64,000 nt of DNA from Paeniglutamicibacter sp. Y32M11 (GCF_019285735.1 NZ_CP079107.1:3782001-3846000), one strand, 5' to 3'; shown: positions 53,718 through 62,516, numbered from the stretch's first letter. Made by a program: numbers and translations. The notes: generated by a model not told the origin, from the sequence alone.

Positions 53718-54497
53718 ATGGGAACCCCAAAACTCGACTTTACCGACCACTCCGTTTTGGTCACCGCGGGAGCAGCCGGCATCGGCCTGGCTATCGCCAC
53801 TGCCTTCAAAGACCTTGGGGCCCGGGTTTTTGTTACCGACATCAACCCCGACGCCGTTGCTGCAGCTAGCGAAGCCGGTTTCACCGCGCTGGTGAATGAC
53901 GTATCGGATGAGGCTCAGGTCATCGAACTTGCCGCTGCCATTCGCAGCGAATTTGGATCGCTGGATGTCTTGGTCAACAACGCAGGCATCGCGGGTCCCA
54001 CCGGGCCCATCGACACCCTAGACGCCGCAGCCTGGCGCACCACCTTCGATGTGAATGTCCACGGTCAATTCCACTGCATCAAGCATCTGTTGCCGCTGCT
54101 GCGCGAGGCCAGTGACGCCTCGATCATCAATCTGTCCTCGGCCGCGGGTCGACTGGGCATGGCCGGCCGCAGCGCCTACTCGGCGTCCAAGTGGGCAGTG
54201 ATCGGACTGACCAAGACCCTGGCCATCGAGCTGGGTGACGAGCGCATCCGCGTTAATGCCATCTGCCCGGGTGCGGTAAATGGCCCCCGCATCGAGGCAG
54301 TTATTGAAGCCAAGGCCGCGATGCTCGGCCGCCCGCTGGCGGAGGTCTCGGATCTCTACCACCGGCAGTCGTCGCTGAATCGACTCGTCGAAGCCGGGGA
54401 CATTGCCGACATGGCCATCTTCCTGGCCAGCTCCATGGCACGCAGCATCAACGGTCAAGCAATGGCCGTCGACGGCAATACCGAAAAGCTCTACTAA
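53718..54497 (+). CDS. SDR family oxidoreductase, probable deoxyribonate 3-dehydrogenase
   Basis: The 259-residue protein has the NAD-binding GAAGIGLAIA, an Asp after beta-2 (VTDINPD) suggesting NAD preference, NNAG, catalytic Ser in INLSSAAGR and YSASKWAVIG. It lies between an ACS-type transporter and a BKACE gene. In the established deoxyribonate route an SDR oxidises C3 of 2-deoxy-D-ribonate to the 3-keto acid used by BKACE, and this gene fits that role by context. The general SDR call is firm; the specific substrate is inferred. Confidence 0.9.
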   Translation: MGTPKLDFTDHSVLVTAGAAGIGLAIATAFKDLGARVFVTDINPDAVAAASEAGFTALVNDVSDEAQVIELAAAIRSEFGSLDVLVNNAGIAGPTGPIDTLDAAAWRTTFDVNVHGQFHCIKHLLPLLREASDASIINLSSAAGRLGMAGRSAYSASKWAVIGLTKTLAIELGDERIRVNAICPGAVNGPRIEAVIEAKAAMLGRPLAEVSDLYHRQSSLNRLVEAGDIADMAIFLASSMARSINGQAMAVDGNTEKLY

Positions 54498-54513
54498 GGA
54501 ACCCGAGACCATC

Positions 54514-55446
54514 ATGGCAAATACACGCAAGGTCATCATCACCTCCGCCGTCACCGGCGCGATCCACACCCCCACCATGTCTCCGCATCTTCCGGTCACC
54601 GCCGACGAGATCGCCGAGGCAGCCATTGGCGCGGCCGAGGCCGGCGCCTCGATCGTGCACATGCACGCCCGGGATCCCAAGGACGGGCGCCCTTCTCAGG
54701 ACCCCGCCCACTTCGAACCCATTCTGCAAAAGCTCAAGGCCAACACCGACGCGATCATCAATATCACCACCGGCGGTTCACCGCACATGAGCGTGGAAGA
54801 ACGCATGCGTCCGGTAATCGAGTTCGCCCCCGAGCTCGCCTCATTGAACATGGGGTCGATGAACTTCGGCCTTTATCCCATGCTGGATCGCTTCAAGGAC
54901 TTCGAGCACGAATGGGAGCGCGAGGGACTGGAAAAATCCCGGGATTTGGTCTTCAAGAACACCTTCGCCGATATCCAGAAGATCTTGGAAATCGGTAACA
55001 AGAACGACACCCGCTTCGAATTCGAGTGCTACGACATCTCGCATTTAAACAACCTGGCGCATTTCCAGGCACGTGGGCTGGCCCGCGGCCCGCTCTTTGT
55101 CCAGTCCGTCTTCGGCCTACTCGGCGGAATCGGCGCTCATCCGGAGGATCTGATGCACATGCGTCGCACTGCTGACCGACTCTTCGGTGATAACTACGAA
55201 TGGTCGATCCTAGGTGCCGGTAAGAATCAGATGCCGCTGGCCACGATCGGTGCGGCCATGGGTTCGCACGTTCGGGTCGGCCTCGAAGACTCGTTGTGGA
55301 TCGGCCCCGGCCAGCTGGCGGTGTCCAACGCCGAGCAGGTCACCCGAGCTCGCACCATCCTCGAGGCCCTGAACTTCGAGGTCGCCACCCCCGATGAGGC
55401 CCGCGAAATGCTGGAGCTCAAGGGCCGCGAAAACGTTAATTTCTAG
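54514..55446 (+). CDS. Beta-keto acid cleavage enzyme (BKACE, DUF849 / 3-keto-5-aminohexanoate cleavage family)
   Basis: The 310-residue TIM-barrel protein has IITSAVTGAIHTP at the start, the zinc-binding HMHARDPKDGRPS (His-x-His), NITTGG, and a late GGIGAHPEDL. BKACE enzymes condense a beta-keto acid with acetyl-CoA to give acetoacetate and a new acyl-CoA. ATG 54514 is the natural start; the frame is open farther upstream inside the SDR gene. With the SDR before it and glycerate kinase after it, cleavage of 3-keto-2-deoxyribonate to glyceryl-CoA and acetoacetate is the best-fitting reaction. Confidence 0.92.
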   Translation: MANTRKVIITSAVTGAIHTPTMSPHLPVTADEIAEAAIGAAEAGASIVHMHARDPKDGRPSQDPAHFEPILQKLKANTDAIINITTGGSPHMSVEERMRPVIEFAPELASLNMGSMNFGLYPMLDRFKDFEHEWEREGLEKSRDLVFKNTFADIQKILEIGNKNDTRFEFECYDISHLNNLAHFQARGLARGPLFVQSVFGLLGGIGAHPEDLMHMRRTADRLFGDNYEWSILGAGKNQMPLATIGAAMGSHVRVGLEDSLWIGPGQLAVSNAEQVTRARTILEALNFEVATPDEAREMLELKGRENVNF

Positions 55447-55455
55447 AAAGGCACC

Positions 55456-56457
55456 ATGAAGATCCTGGTAGTCCCCGACAGCTTCAAGGGCACCTTCACC
55501 GCAGCCGAAGTTGCCGCCGCCATCGCCGGCGGCATCCGCTCCACCGGTGCGAGTGCCGAGGAAATGCCCGTGGCAGACGGAGGGGAAGGCACTGAGGAAA
55601 TTCTCGGTGCCGCGTTGGGGGCCCAGCGGATCTTTGTATCTACGGTTGGCCCATGGCGCGATCCGGTCTCCGCCTCCTATTCGCTGACAAGTGGTGGTAC
55701 CGCCTACATCAACCTTGCCGCAGCCAGCGGCATCACGCTGTCTGCTCCGGGTGGACGCAATCCCATCACCGCCGACACCTATGGCACCGGGCTGCTTATG
55801 GTGGACGCAATCTCCCGCGGCGCCAAGCAAGTGGTGGTTGCCGCGGGCGGATCGGCGACCACCGATGGAGGGGCAGGCGCCTGTGCGGCGATTGCCGATC
55901 ACGGCGGGCTGCGCGACGCACAGATAACCGTCCTCAGCGATGTCACCACGCCTTTCGAAGATGCAGCGGTCGTCTTCGGCCCACAAAAGGGTGCCACTCA
56001 ACACGAGATCACGCTACTGACCGAACGTCTGCATACGATCGCTGCGACCCTGCCGAAGGACCCTCGCGGCGTTCCCGCCACGGGTGCAGCCGGCGGTTTC
56101 AGCGGCGGACTCTGGGCGCAATACGATGCGCAGTTGCGCTCCGGCGCAGACTACGTCCTTGATACGATCGACTTCGAGGCTGCCATTTCGGATGCGGATG
56201 CGGTGGTCGTCGGCGAGGGTCGCCTGGATTCCCAAACTCTGCAGGGCAAGATCATCTCGGTGATCATGGCCCGCGGCGGATCCGTGCCTATTTATGCGGT
56301 GGTCGGATCGCTCACCGAGGATGCACCGCTAGATGCCTTCGCTCAGGTCCTTATCGCCACGGATGAGACTCGCATGCGAGCTGCCGGTGCGCAGATTGCC
56401 AGGGCGCATGCTCAGGCGACGGCACTTCCGAGCGACGCGAAAGCTTCAAACCGATAG
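55456..56457 (+). CDS. glxK: Glycerate kinase
   Basis: The 333-residue protein has the GlxK/GarK family blocks VVPDSFKGTFTAAEVAAAI, MPVADGGEGT, GGSATTDGGAGA and VVGEGRLDSQTLQGK. It phosphorylates D-glycerate, normally to 2-phosphoglycerate in this family, feeding glycolysis. It starts 9 bases after the BKACE stop with AAAGG before the ATG. In this operon it would consume glycerate arising from glyceryl-CoA. The length is slightly short of the usual 370-380 residues. Confidence 0.92.
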   Translation: MKILVVPDSFKGTFTAAEVAAAIAGGIRSTGASAEEMPVADGGEGTEEILGAALGAQRIFVSTVGPWRDPVSASYSLTSGGTAYINLAAASGITLSAPGGRNPITADTYGTGLLMVDAISRGAKQVVVAAGGSATTDGGAGACAAIADHGGLRDAQITVLSDVTTPFEDAAVVFGPQKGATQHEITLLTERLHTIAATLPKDPRGVPATGAAGGFSGGLWAQYDAQLRSGADYVLDTIDFEAAISDADAVVVGEGRLDSQTLQGKIISVIMARGGSVPIYAVVGSLTEDAPLDAFAQVLIATDETRMRAAGAQIARAHAQATALPSDAKASNR

Positions 56458-56468
56458 TGGGGGACGGC

Positions 56469-56711
56469 TCAGCTGCATGATTTCCGCTCGAAGCCACCTG
56501 CAAAAACAAGGTCTTCTTGATTGATTCCGGTGCCATCCGTGACCAGCAGTTCTTCTTCAGACGTGTTGTCACGACTTCCGGAGGTGGGCGTTTCATACTT
56601 TTCGCGTAGTTGAATAGCTCGTCCGAGCGCAAAGGCCACGATGGCGCCCAGAATCAGCCATCCTGCGATGACTATGGCAACGATTGCGACGACGTTCAAA
56701 GTGACACCCAC
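56469..56711 (-). CDS. Small single-pass membrane protein of unknown function
   Basis: The 80-residue product has one hydrophobic helix (residues about 5-29, VVAIVAIVIAGWLILGAIVA) followed by GRAIQLREK and a hydrophilic acidic tail. The helix-GRAI-LR pattern is frequent in short actinobacterial membrane proteins of unknown role. It starts with GTG and has no clear ribosome binding site, so the exact start is uncertain. It is convergent with glycerate kinase. Confidence 0.55.
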   Translation of the reverse strand: MGVTLNVVAIVAIVIAGWLILGAIVAFALGRAIQLREKYETPTSGSRDNTSEEELLVTDGTGINQEDLVFAGGFERKSCS

Positions 56712-57309
56712 GAGGTGATGCTCGATTGGGATAGCGTCAGGGTGTCACCTAGGAAAATTCCCTGTTCCATGGAATTCACGCTAGTCCTCTCGTCGTTGTT
56801 TGTTGTCGTCGATTGGCGTTTACCGCCACGTCGTACTGAGCAGTCTCCACGTGAAAACTGAGTGTTTCTTGAACAAAACCCTTGAATTTCCGCTTCCGCG
56901 GCACATGGAGAGACTCTCGAATTTATGGTTCATGACGCGGAAAACTGGGAAATTCCATTTTCGATATGAACAGCTATCCCGCAACGTCGAGAAGATCGTT
57001 CCAGAGAACAATGCTGAAACTGATGCAGTCCAAATATCCTCAGTGCCGCCGGAACGTACCTTATCGGATGGGATATTCGATCATCTTCACCAAAGTTCTC
57101 CAGCGCCCTGGACGTTTCGTTCACAGCCGTGGAGCCTCAAAGCCTCGAATGCGGCGGCCAGCGCCTATCGGGGGCTCAGCGCCCACCGAAGAATTTCCGT
57201 CGAGAGACTTTCATCCATCCATTTTTGAGGGCGTCAGTGATTCTTTTCATGGTGGCTGTGTCGGGTGGGATCGCCCACTTAATCTGCCGCAGATTATTTC
57301 ATCCCCGAA
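56712..57309. other. AT-richer stretch without a recognisable gene
   Basis: This interval is visibly richer in A and T than its neighbours. A 142-codon plus-strand frame (56800-57228) starts without a ribosome binding site and its translation resembles no family I know. It may be foreign or decayed DNA between the glycerate kinase operon and the iclR gene. Confidence 0.45.
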
Positions 57310-58104
57310 TTAGCGAAGCGGAAGTGCCGTCTCACCGCGCAATTTCTTGGACAGCTCATGGGCATGATGCAACAGTAATTCACCCATTTCCTTGCGCCGC
57401 TCGGGGGCGAATCTGGATTCAATTCCGGTCAGGCTCAAGGCCCAGGCTGGTTGCCCGGCCTTATCGAACACTGCCGAACCCATCCCCCAACTTCCTTGGA
57501 CGATCAGTCCCGGATTCACTGCCCAGCCACGTTCCCGAGTCTGGGTAATACGCTCGCGCAGGGCCGCTACGCTGTGTTCGATTCCGTGCCCAGGCACCAA
57601 ATCGTTCTGAGCCAAATATCGTTCCATCGCCGCCTCGGGAAGAAACGAAAGCATGACAAGGCCCGCCGAGGCGACCCCGAGCGGGAATCTTTTACCCTCG
57701 TAAAGCACAAAGGAACGGATGGGGAAGGCGCCGTCGGCTCGCAACAGACATACACTTTCGTCTCCTCGTCGTACCGAAAGGAAGGCGCTTTCGCCGGTGG
57801 CCTCGGCCAAAGCGGCCACGTGGTCGCGCGCAATCTCGGTGATGTCGTAGCGTTCGGCGGCTACGGTTCCCATCAGATACATTTCCGGCCCCAGGAGCCA
57901 CAGTCCCTCACGGTTGTCATGGTCGCAAAAGCCCTCCGCCGTGAGTGCCGCGAGCAGCCGGTGCACGGTGGGCCGGGCCAGCTGGGTGGTGCGGGCGACG
58001 TCGGCGGTCGAGGCGCCGCGGGGCATCGCGCTGCTCACCGCGCGCAACACGGCAGCCATTCGGCCCACGACCTGGGCTCCGGGAAACGAAGAAGTCATGA
58101 CCAC
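57310..58104 (-). CDS. IclR family transcriptional regulator
   Basis: The 264-residue regulator has the IclR winged helix (residues about 12-70, STADVARTTQLARPTVHRLLAAL) and the effector domain (FLSVRRGDESVCL, GVASAGLVMLSFLPEA, GWAVNPGLIVQGSWGMGSAVFD). It is divergent from scoA, scoB and the thiolase; regulators of this family control acetate, acetoacetate and beta-ketoadipate genes. A candidate operator lies at 58163-58183. Confidence 0.92.
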   Translation of the reverse strand: MVMTSSFPGAQVVGRMAAVLRAVSSAMPRGASTADVARTTQLARPTVHRLLAALTAEGFCDHDNREGLWLLGPEMYLMGTVAAERYDITEIARDHVAALAEATGESAFLSVRRGDESVCLLRADGAFPIRSFVLYEGKRFPLGVASAGLVMLSFLPEAAMERYLAQNDLVPGHGIEHSVAALRERITQTRERGWAVNPGLIVQGSWGMGSAVFDKAGQPAWALSLTGIESRFAPERRKEMGELLLHHAHELSKKLRGETALPLR

Positions 58105-58162
58105 ATTATGGACGATTGGCTGTCATTCGGTCACCTCTTGGCCATTATCCGGAATCTTTTCC

Positions 58163-58183
58163 GTATTCATTGACCGGGAATAC
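58163..58183. promoter_or_regulatory. Candidate IclR operator
   Basis: Six-base arms GTATTC (58163-58168) and GAATAC (58178-58183) are perfect inverted repeats with 9 bases between, in the 145-base divergent region between iclR and scoA. Confidence 0.5.
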
Positions 58184-58249
58184 GCCAACTAGCTACCGTC
58201 AAAGTAGAAGAAAGACGTTATCCACATCGTGGACGCACAAAGGAGCATC

Positions 58250-58954
58250 ATGGCAACGAAAGTTATAGCCGACGCCGCCGCGGCGTTGGCCGAAAGCGTG
58301 CGCGATGGCATGATCATCGCCGTGGGCGGCTTCGGCCTCAGTGGCATTCCCAATCGCCTGATCACGGCCCTGCGCGATTCCGGTGCGACCGGTTTAACCA
58401 TCGTTTCCAACAACATGGGCGTCGACGGCAAGGGGCTCGGAGTCCTGCTGGAAAACAAACAGGTAGCAAAGGTCTTGGCATCCTATGTGGGTGAGAACAA
58501 GCTCTTCGCCCAGCAGTTCCTCAACAAGGAGCTCGAAGTGGAGTTCGTCCCGCAGGGCACGTTGGCCGAACGGCTGCGAGCAGGAGGCGCGGGCATTCCC
58601 GCATTCTTCACCCCCACCGGTGTGGGAACTCCGGTGGCCGAGGGGAAAGAAGTCATGGAGTTCAACGGACGCCCCGCCATCTTAGAACGCGGCATCGTCG
58701 CCGACATTTCTCTGGTGCGGGCCTTTGAAGCCGACCCGGAGGGAAACTTGCGGTACCGGATGACAGCGCGGAACTTCAACCCGCTGGTCGCCACCGCGGG
58801 CCGCCTCACCTTCGCCGAGGCCGAGGTGATCCACGAGAATTACCTAGATCCCGCGCTTGTTGACACACCAGGCATCTTTGTACACCGGGTTGTAGCAACG
58901 GATGGCGTTAAAGACATCGAACAGCGGACCGTACGCGTCCGAGCGGAGGCATAA
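58250..58954 (+). CDS. scoA: 3-oxoacid CoA-transferase subunit A
   Basis: The 234-residue alpha subunit has GMIIAVGGFGLSGIPNRLI, the CoA-transferase family I glycine-rich block, and GVGTPVAEGKEVMEFNGRPAILE. I chose ATG 58250, with AAAGGAG 5 bases before it, over GTG 58229. With subunit B it moves CoA from succinyl-CoA to acetoacetate or, in the catechol branch, 3-oxoadipate. The adjacent thiolase and the acetoacetate-producing pathway upstream favour acetoacetate. Confidence 0.92.
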   Translation: MATKVIADAAAALAESVRDGMIIAVGGFGLSGIPNRLITALRDSGATGLTIVSNNMGVDGKGLGVLLENKQVAKVLASYVGENKLFAQQFLNKELEVEFVPQGTLAERLRAGGAGIPAFFTPTGVGTPVAEGKEVMEFNGRPAILERGIVADISLVRAFEADPEGNLRYRMTARNFNPLVATAGRLTFAEAEVIHENYLDPALVDTPGIFVHRVVATDGVKDIEQRTVRVRAEA

Positions 58955-58957
58955 ATC

Positions 58958-59607
58958 ATGTGGACACGCGATGAAATGGCAGCCATTGCCGCTTCCGAAC
59001 TCACCGACGGCCAATACGTGAACCTCGGCATTGGCATCCCCACTCTCGTGGCGAACAATTTGCCGCAGGGTGTGAACGTCACCCTGCAGAGCGAAAACGG
59101 CTTGCTGGGCATGGGGCCCTTCCCCTTCGAGGGGAAGAAGACGCCGATTTGATTAACGCCGGCAAACAAACGGTGACGTTGTTGCCCGGTGGCAGCTACT
59201 TCGATTCCGCCACCTCCTTCGGGATGATCCGCGGTGGACACGTGGCCACCGCGATTCTCGGCGCCTTGCAGGTGGCGGCCAATGGCGACCTTGCCAACTG
59301 GACCATCCCCGGCAAGTTGGTTAAGGGCATGGGCGGGGCCATGGACCTGGTGGCCGGAACGCCGCGCGTCATTGTCATCACCGACCACGTGGCCAAGGAC
59401 GGCACGCCCAAGATCGTAGAAACTTGCGACCTGCCGCTGACCGGAGTCGGCGTGGTGGATAGGATCATCACCGACCGCGCGGTCTTTGACGTCATCAACA
59501 AGGCCTTGGTGCTGCGCTCCGTGGCACCGGGTGTCACCATGGAAGACCTGCGCGAGGCCACTGGCGCGCCATTCACGATTGAGATTGAGGAAGTAAACGC
59601 AGCATGA
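58958..59607 (+). pseudogene. scoB: 3-oxoacid CoA-transferase subunit B, frameshifted near residue 59
   Basis: The first frame (58958-59152) carries [12 protein letters not shown] and the catalytic glutamate Glu46 in [12 protein letters not shown], then loses frame after FEG. The rest ([36 protein letters not shown]) continues in another frame to 59607. One G is missing from the run 59131-59134, since GAG GGG GAA GAA GAC would restore E-G-E-E-D. The corrected protein has about 216 residues, normal for ScoB. The stop overlaps the thiolase start by 4 bases. As read, no functional transferase would form. Confidence 0.9.
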
Positions 59608-60773
59608 GCGCACTAATCGTCGGGTACGCCCGCACCCCCTTCGCCCGCTTCAACGGCGCCTTCGCCACGGTTCCGGGTACTGCCCTTGGTGCTCACGCGG
59701 CAGCGGCAGCCATGGAACGCGCCGGCCTTGACGCCTCCGAGGTTCAGCGGGTCTTCGCTGGTCAGGTTCTCCAAGGCGGAGCCGGCCAGAACCCCGCACG
59801 CCAGTCGGCGATCGGCGCCGGAATCGGCTATGACGTCCCGGCCATGACGCTGAATGCCGTCTGCCTCTCGGGCACCGAGGCTGTGGTTGCCGGAGAACGC
59901 ATGATTTCCGCCGGTGAGGTGGACGTGGTGGTGGCCATCGGGCAGGAATCCATGTCGCTGGCACCGCACGTGCAGCGCGCCCGGGCTGGGACCAAGTACG
60001 GTGCCATTGAGTTGATTGACACCCTGGAATACGACGGATTGACCGACGCCTTTGAAAAGCGCTCGATGGGTTCTTCTACCGAGGATGGCAATGCCACCCA
60101 CGGCATCACCCGTGCGGCACAGGATGAATTCTCTGCCCGTTCGCACCGTTTGGCTGCCGCCGCGGCAGACTTCCACGCCGCGGAAATCGCACCCTTCACC
60201 ATTTCTTCGCGTCGCGGCGATGTTGTTGTCTCCGCCGATGACGGCATCCGGGCCGACACCACGGCCGAGTCGCTGTCCAAGCTCCGTCCTTCCTTCAGTA
60301 AGGACGGCACCATCACCGCGGGCAACGCCTCACAGATCACCGACGGCGCCGCGGCGATTGTCTTGGTCAGTAAGGCTGCCGCCGAGCGTCTGGGCTTGAC
60401 CCCGATCGCCGAAATTGTCTCCCACGCGCTGGTTGCCGGCCCGGATGTCTCGCTGCACGAGCAACCCGCCAATGCCATCCTTGCCGCCTTGGAGGGCACC
60501 GGGGTTTCCGCTGCTGACCTGAAGGCCGTGGAAATCAACGAGGCATTCGCCGCCGTTGGTGTTCAGTCGGTGGCCAAGCTGGGCATCGATCCGGAGATCG
60601 TCAATCCCAAGGGCGGCGCCATTGCGCTGGGGCACCCGATCGGCGCCTCGGGTGCCCGCATCATTGGTACTCTCGCTCGCCAGTTGGCCGAGCTGGGTTC
60701 CGGCTCCGTTGGTGCCACGGGCATCTGCGGCGGCGGCGGCCAGGGTAGCGCCGTGGTGCTGCGTGCCATCTAG
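59604..60773 (+). CDS. Acetyl-CoA C-acyltransferase (thiolase)
   Basis: The 389-residue thiolase has the acylation-site Cys87 in NAVCLSG, the EINEAFA block, GHPIGASGARI with the catalytic His, and CGGGGQGSA with the second Cys. It is the size of biosynthetic/degradative acetyl-CoA acetyltransferases. It overlaps scoB and would split acetoacetyl-CoA into two acetyl-CoA; a beta-ketoadipyl-CoA thiolase role (pcaF) cannot be excluded. Confidence 0.93.
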   Translation: MSALIVGYARTPFARFNGAFATVPGTALGAHAAAAAMERAGLDASEVQRVFAGQVLQGGAGQNPARQSAIGAGIGYDVPAMTLNAVCLSGTEAVVAGERMISAGEVDVVVAIGQESMSLAPHVQRARAGTKYGAIELIDTLEYDGLTDAFEKRSMGSSTEDGNATHGITRAAQDEFSARSHRLAAAAADFHAAEIAPFTISSRRGDVVVSADDGIRADTTAESLSKLRPSFSKDGTITAGNASQITDGAAAIVLVSKAAAERLGLTPIAEIVSHALVAGPDVSLHEQPANAILAALEGTGVSAADLKAVEINEAFAAVGVQSVAKLGIDPEIVNPKGGAIALGHPIGASGARIIGTLARQLAELGSGSVGATGICGGGGQGSAVVLRAI

Positions 60774-60779
60774 TTCCCG

Positions 60780-60800
60780 ATAGGCGGCGTGGCCGCCTAT
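60780..60800 (+). terminator. Hairpin after the thiolase gene
   Basis: Perfect 9-base arms ATAGGCGGC (60780-60788) and GCCGCCTAT (60792-60800) enclose a 3-base loop GTG, starting seven bases after the stop codon. Confidence 0.7.
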
Positions 60801-60905
60801 TCACTGCTCCGAGGGCGTGTCGTCGATGTCTAGAACATGGCGATGCGCCCTCTGGTCGCAACTGCCTCTTGGGAAGAGGTCAGCTCCCCGAGGGGCCGGA
60901 ACGAC

Positions 60906-61337
60906 CTATTTGGAGTCGGCGTCGTTGTAGCGGATCAAGGCTTCGGCAAATGAGGCGATCTCCTGATCGCTCCAGCCAGCAAGCCGGTCGGTAACAACTT
61001 CGCGGTGCACCTGCGCCGACGTCGCCAGCTGCTGGTGTCCGTGGTCGGTCAGGACCAGCACGCGACCGCGTCCCGCATCGGTCTCGTCGTAGTTGGCCAA
61101 CCCCAGTTCGATCAGCGTAGCCACCTGCCGCGACACCGTTGATCGGTTTAGCGAGAACGCTTCGGCGATGTCGATGGCGCGTACCCCCGGGGTATCTGCG
61201 ATGAAACGCAGCAACGAATGCTCCACGAAGGTCAGCGGCTCGGCGAGGTGACGCGATCGCGCATTCGCACGTCGCGTGATCACCTGCATGTGGTTGTAGA
61301 CCGCTTGAATGTCCGCGTCACGTTGGTCTGTTCCCAT
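60906..61337 (-). CDS. MarR family transcriptional regulator
   Basis: The protein of 143 residues has the MarR winged helix (TFVEHSLLRFIADTPGVRAIDIAEAFSLNRSTVSRQ), a wing DAGRGRVLVLTDHG and terminal dimerisation helices. I prefer ATG 61337; ATG 61370 is in frame but also lacks a clear ribosome binding site and would overlap the operators. It is divergent from a membrane protein and separated from it by two TGTTGCAT-type operators, so it probably represses both genes. Confidence 0.9.
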   Translation of the reverse strand: MGTDQRDADIQAVYNHMQVITRRANARSRHLAEPLTFVEHSLLRFIADTPGVRAIDIAEAFSLNRSTVSRQVATLIELGLANYDETDAGRGRVLVLTDHGHQQLATSAQVHREVVTDRLAGWSDQEIASFAEALIRYNDADSK

Positions 61338-61356
61338 GGCGTCGATTGTAGTCCGT

Positions 61357-61394
61357 GTTGCATAAAACAACTTTTAATGTTGCATAATGCAACA
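61357..61394. promoter_or_regulatory. Two MarR operators 21 bases apart
   Basis: Site 61378-61394 is TGTTGCAT-A-ATGCAACA, perfect 8-base arms. Site 61357-61373 has the same left arm TGTTGCAT and a degenerate right arm AAACAACT. The 21-base offset puts both on the same face of the helix. Confidence 0.75.
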
Positions 61395-61415
61395 CTAAGC
61401 GTACGATGGAAGTTA

Positions 61416-62516
61416 ATGACTTCCACCAACACCAAACCCAGTATCGCCCCACCAGCTTCGGGCCCCTCCAAATCCGCGCACAAGAAATCCTCGCTCCAAC
61501 AGAAGCCTCGCCTCGGCTGGGGCAAGTTGTGCCTCACCATGCTGATTCCGTTTTTTCTGGTGACGGTCATGGGCCTGGCCTACTTGGGGGCCTTCCATCA
61601 GCCGGCACCGCACAATCTGGAGGTCGCCATCGTTGGAGATACGGCCGCGACAAAGGTGTTCGCACAATCCCTCAAGGATGAGGCTGGTGATTCCCTGTCC
61701 GTGCGCACGATTGCCACGCCGGACGCCGCTCGCGCATTGGTAGCCGACCGTGAGGTGGCCGCCGCCTTCAGCATGGAGAAATCCTCGGCGACACTGTTTA
61801 TCTCAAGTGCCGCGTCGGAGACAAACGCGGGCATCACGCAAAAGATCTTCATGCCCATCGCCTATGCCCAACACCTGCCTTTCCAGGTCGAAGACGTTGT
61901 TCCCACCGGTGAACACGACAACACCGGGCAGGGCATCTTCTTCCTTCTGGTGGCCTTGAGCATTGGTGGCTACGCGGGATCCGTTCCGCTTTCCGGATTC
62001 ATGGGCAAGGTCAAACTGCCCACGCGCTTTGTCATGGCTGCCGCATCCGGCGCGGTCGTTTCAACCATCGCACTGGTGATTAGCGGCCCCATCTACGGGG
62101 TCCTCACCCACAGCCTTGCTGACATCTGGCTCATCTCCTGGCTATATACCACCGCCATCACAACGATCGGCATGGGATTGCACCCCATCTTGCGCCATTG
62201 GACAACGGCCACCTTGACGCTCTGCTTTGTTGCACTGAACTTCACCAGCTCGGGCGGCATCTTCATGCCAGAAGTGCAGCCGGGCCTGTTTGCGGCGCTC
62301 AACGCCTTCTGGAACGGCGCAGCGTGGCTTCACGCAGTCCAAACACTGACCTATTTCCCGAGTGAGGGAATCGGCCTCGATATCCTGAAATTGGCACTAT
62401 GGCTCATCGCCGGTATCGCACTGATGATCCTCACTCACGCGTGGAGTGATCGCAAGACCCGCCTGGCCGACGAGGATGCCAAGATTTCCGAGGTAGAGCA
62501 GACCATCGCCGCCTAA
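61416..62516 (+). CDS. ABC-2/YhgE-Pip-like membrane protein, probable efflux permease
   Basis: The 366-residue protein has a cytoplasmic N-terminus, one helix at about 40-60, a large extracytoplasmic domain (65-165) and about five C-terminal helices (FFLLVALSIGGYAGSVPL, IALVISGPIYGVL, ISWLYTTAITTIGMGL). This one-helix, loop, five-helix plan is that of ABC-2 and YhgE/Pip/SNG1-type permeases. No ATPase gene is adjacent. GGAAG lies before ATG 61416. It is governed by the divergent MarR protein, so export of a toxic compound is likely. Confidence 0.8.
   Translation: MTSTNTKPSIAPPASGPSKSAHKKSSLQQKPRLGWGKLCLTMLIPFFLVTVMGLAYLGAFHQPAPHNLEVAIVGDTAATKVFAQSLKDEAGDSLSVRTIATPDAARALVADREVAAAFSMEKSSATLFISSAASETNAGITQKIFMPIAYAQHLPFQVEDVVPTGEHDNTGQGIFFLLVALSIGGYAGSVPLSGFMGKVKLPTRFVMAAASGAVVSTIALVISGPIYGVLTHSLADIWLISWLYTTAITTIGMGLHPILRHWTTATLTLCFVALNFTSSGGIFMPEVQPGLFAALNAFWNGAAWLHAVQTLTYFPSEGIGLDILKLALWLIAGIALMILTHAWSDRKTRLADEDAKISEVEQTIAA

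Noticed and set aside
59131-59152. Programmed frameshift or two separate genes in scoB
   Set aside because: The G run is short, both parts are needed for one known subunit, and restoring one G rebuilds the expected sequence.
58250-60773. Call as pcaIJF of the beta-ketoadipate pathway
   Set aside because: No other pca genes are present and the neighbouring pathways both release acetoacetate; the alternative remains possible but is less supported.
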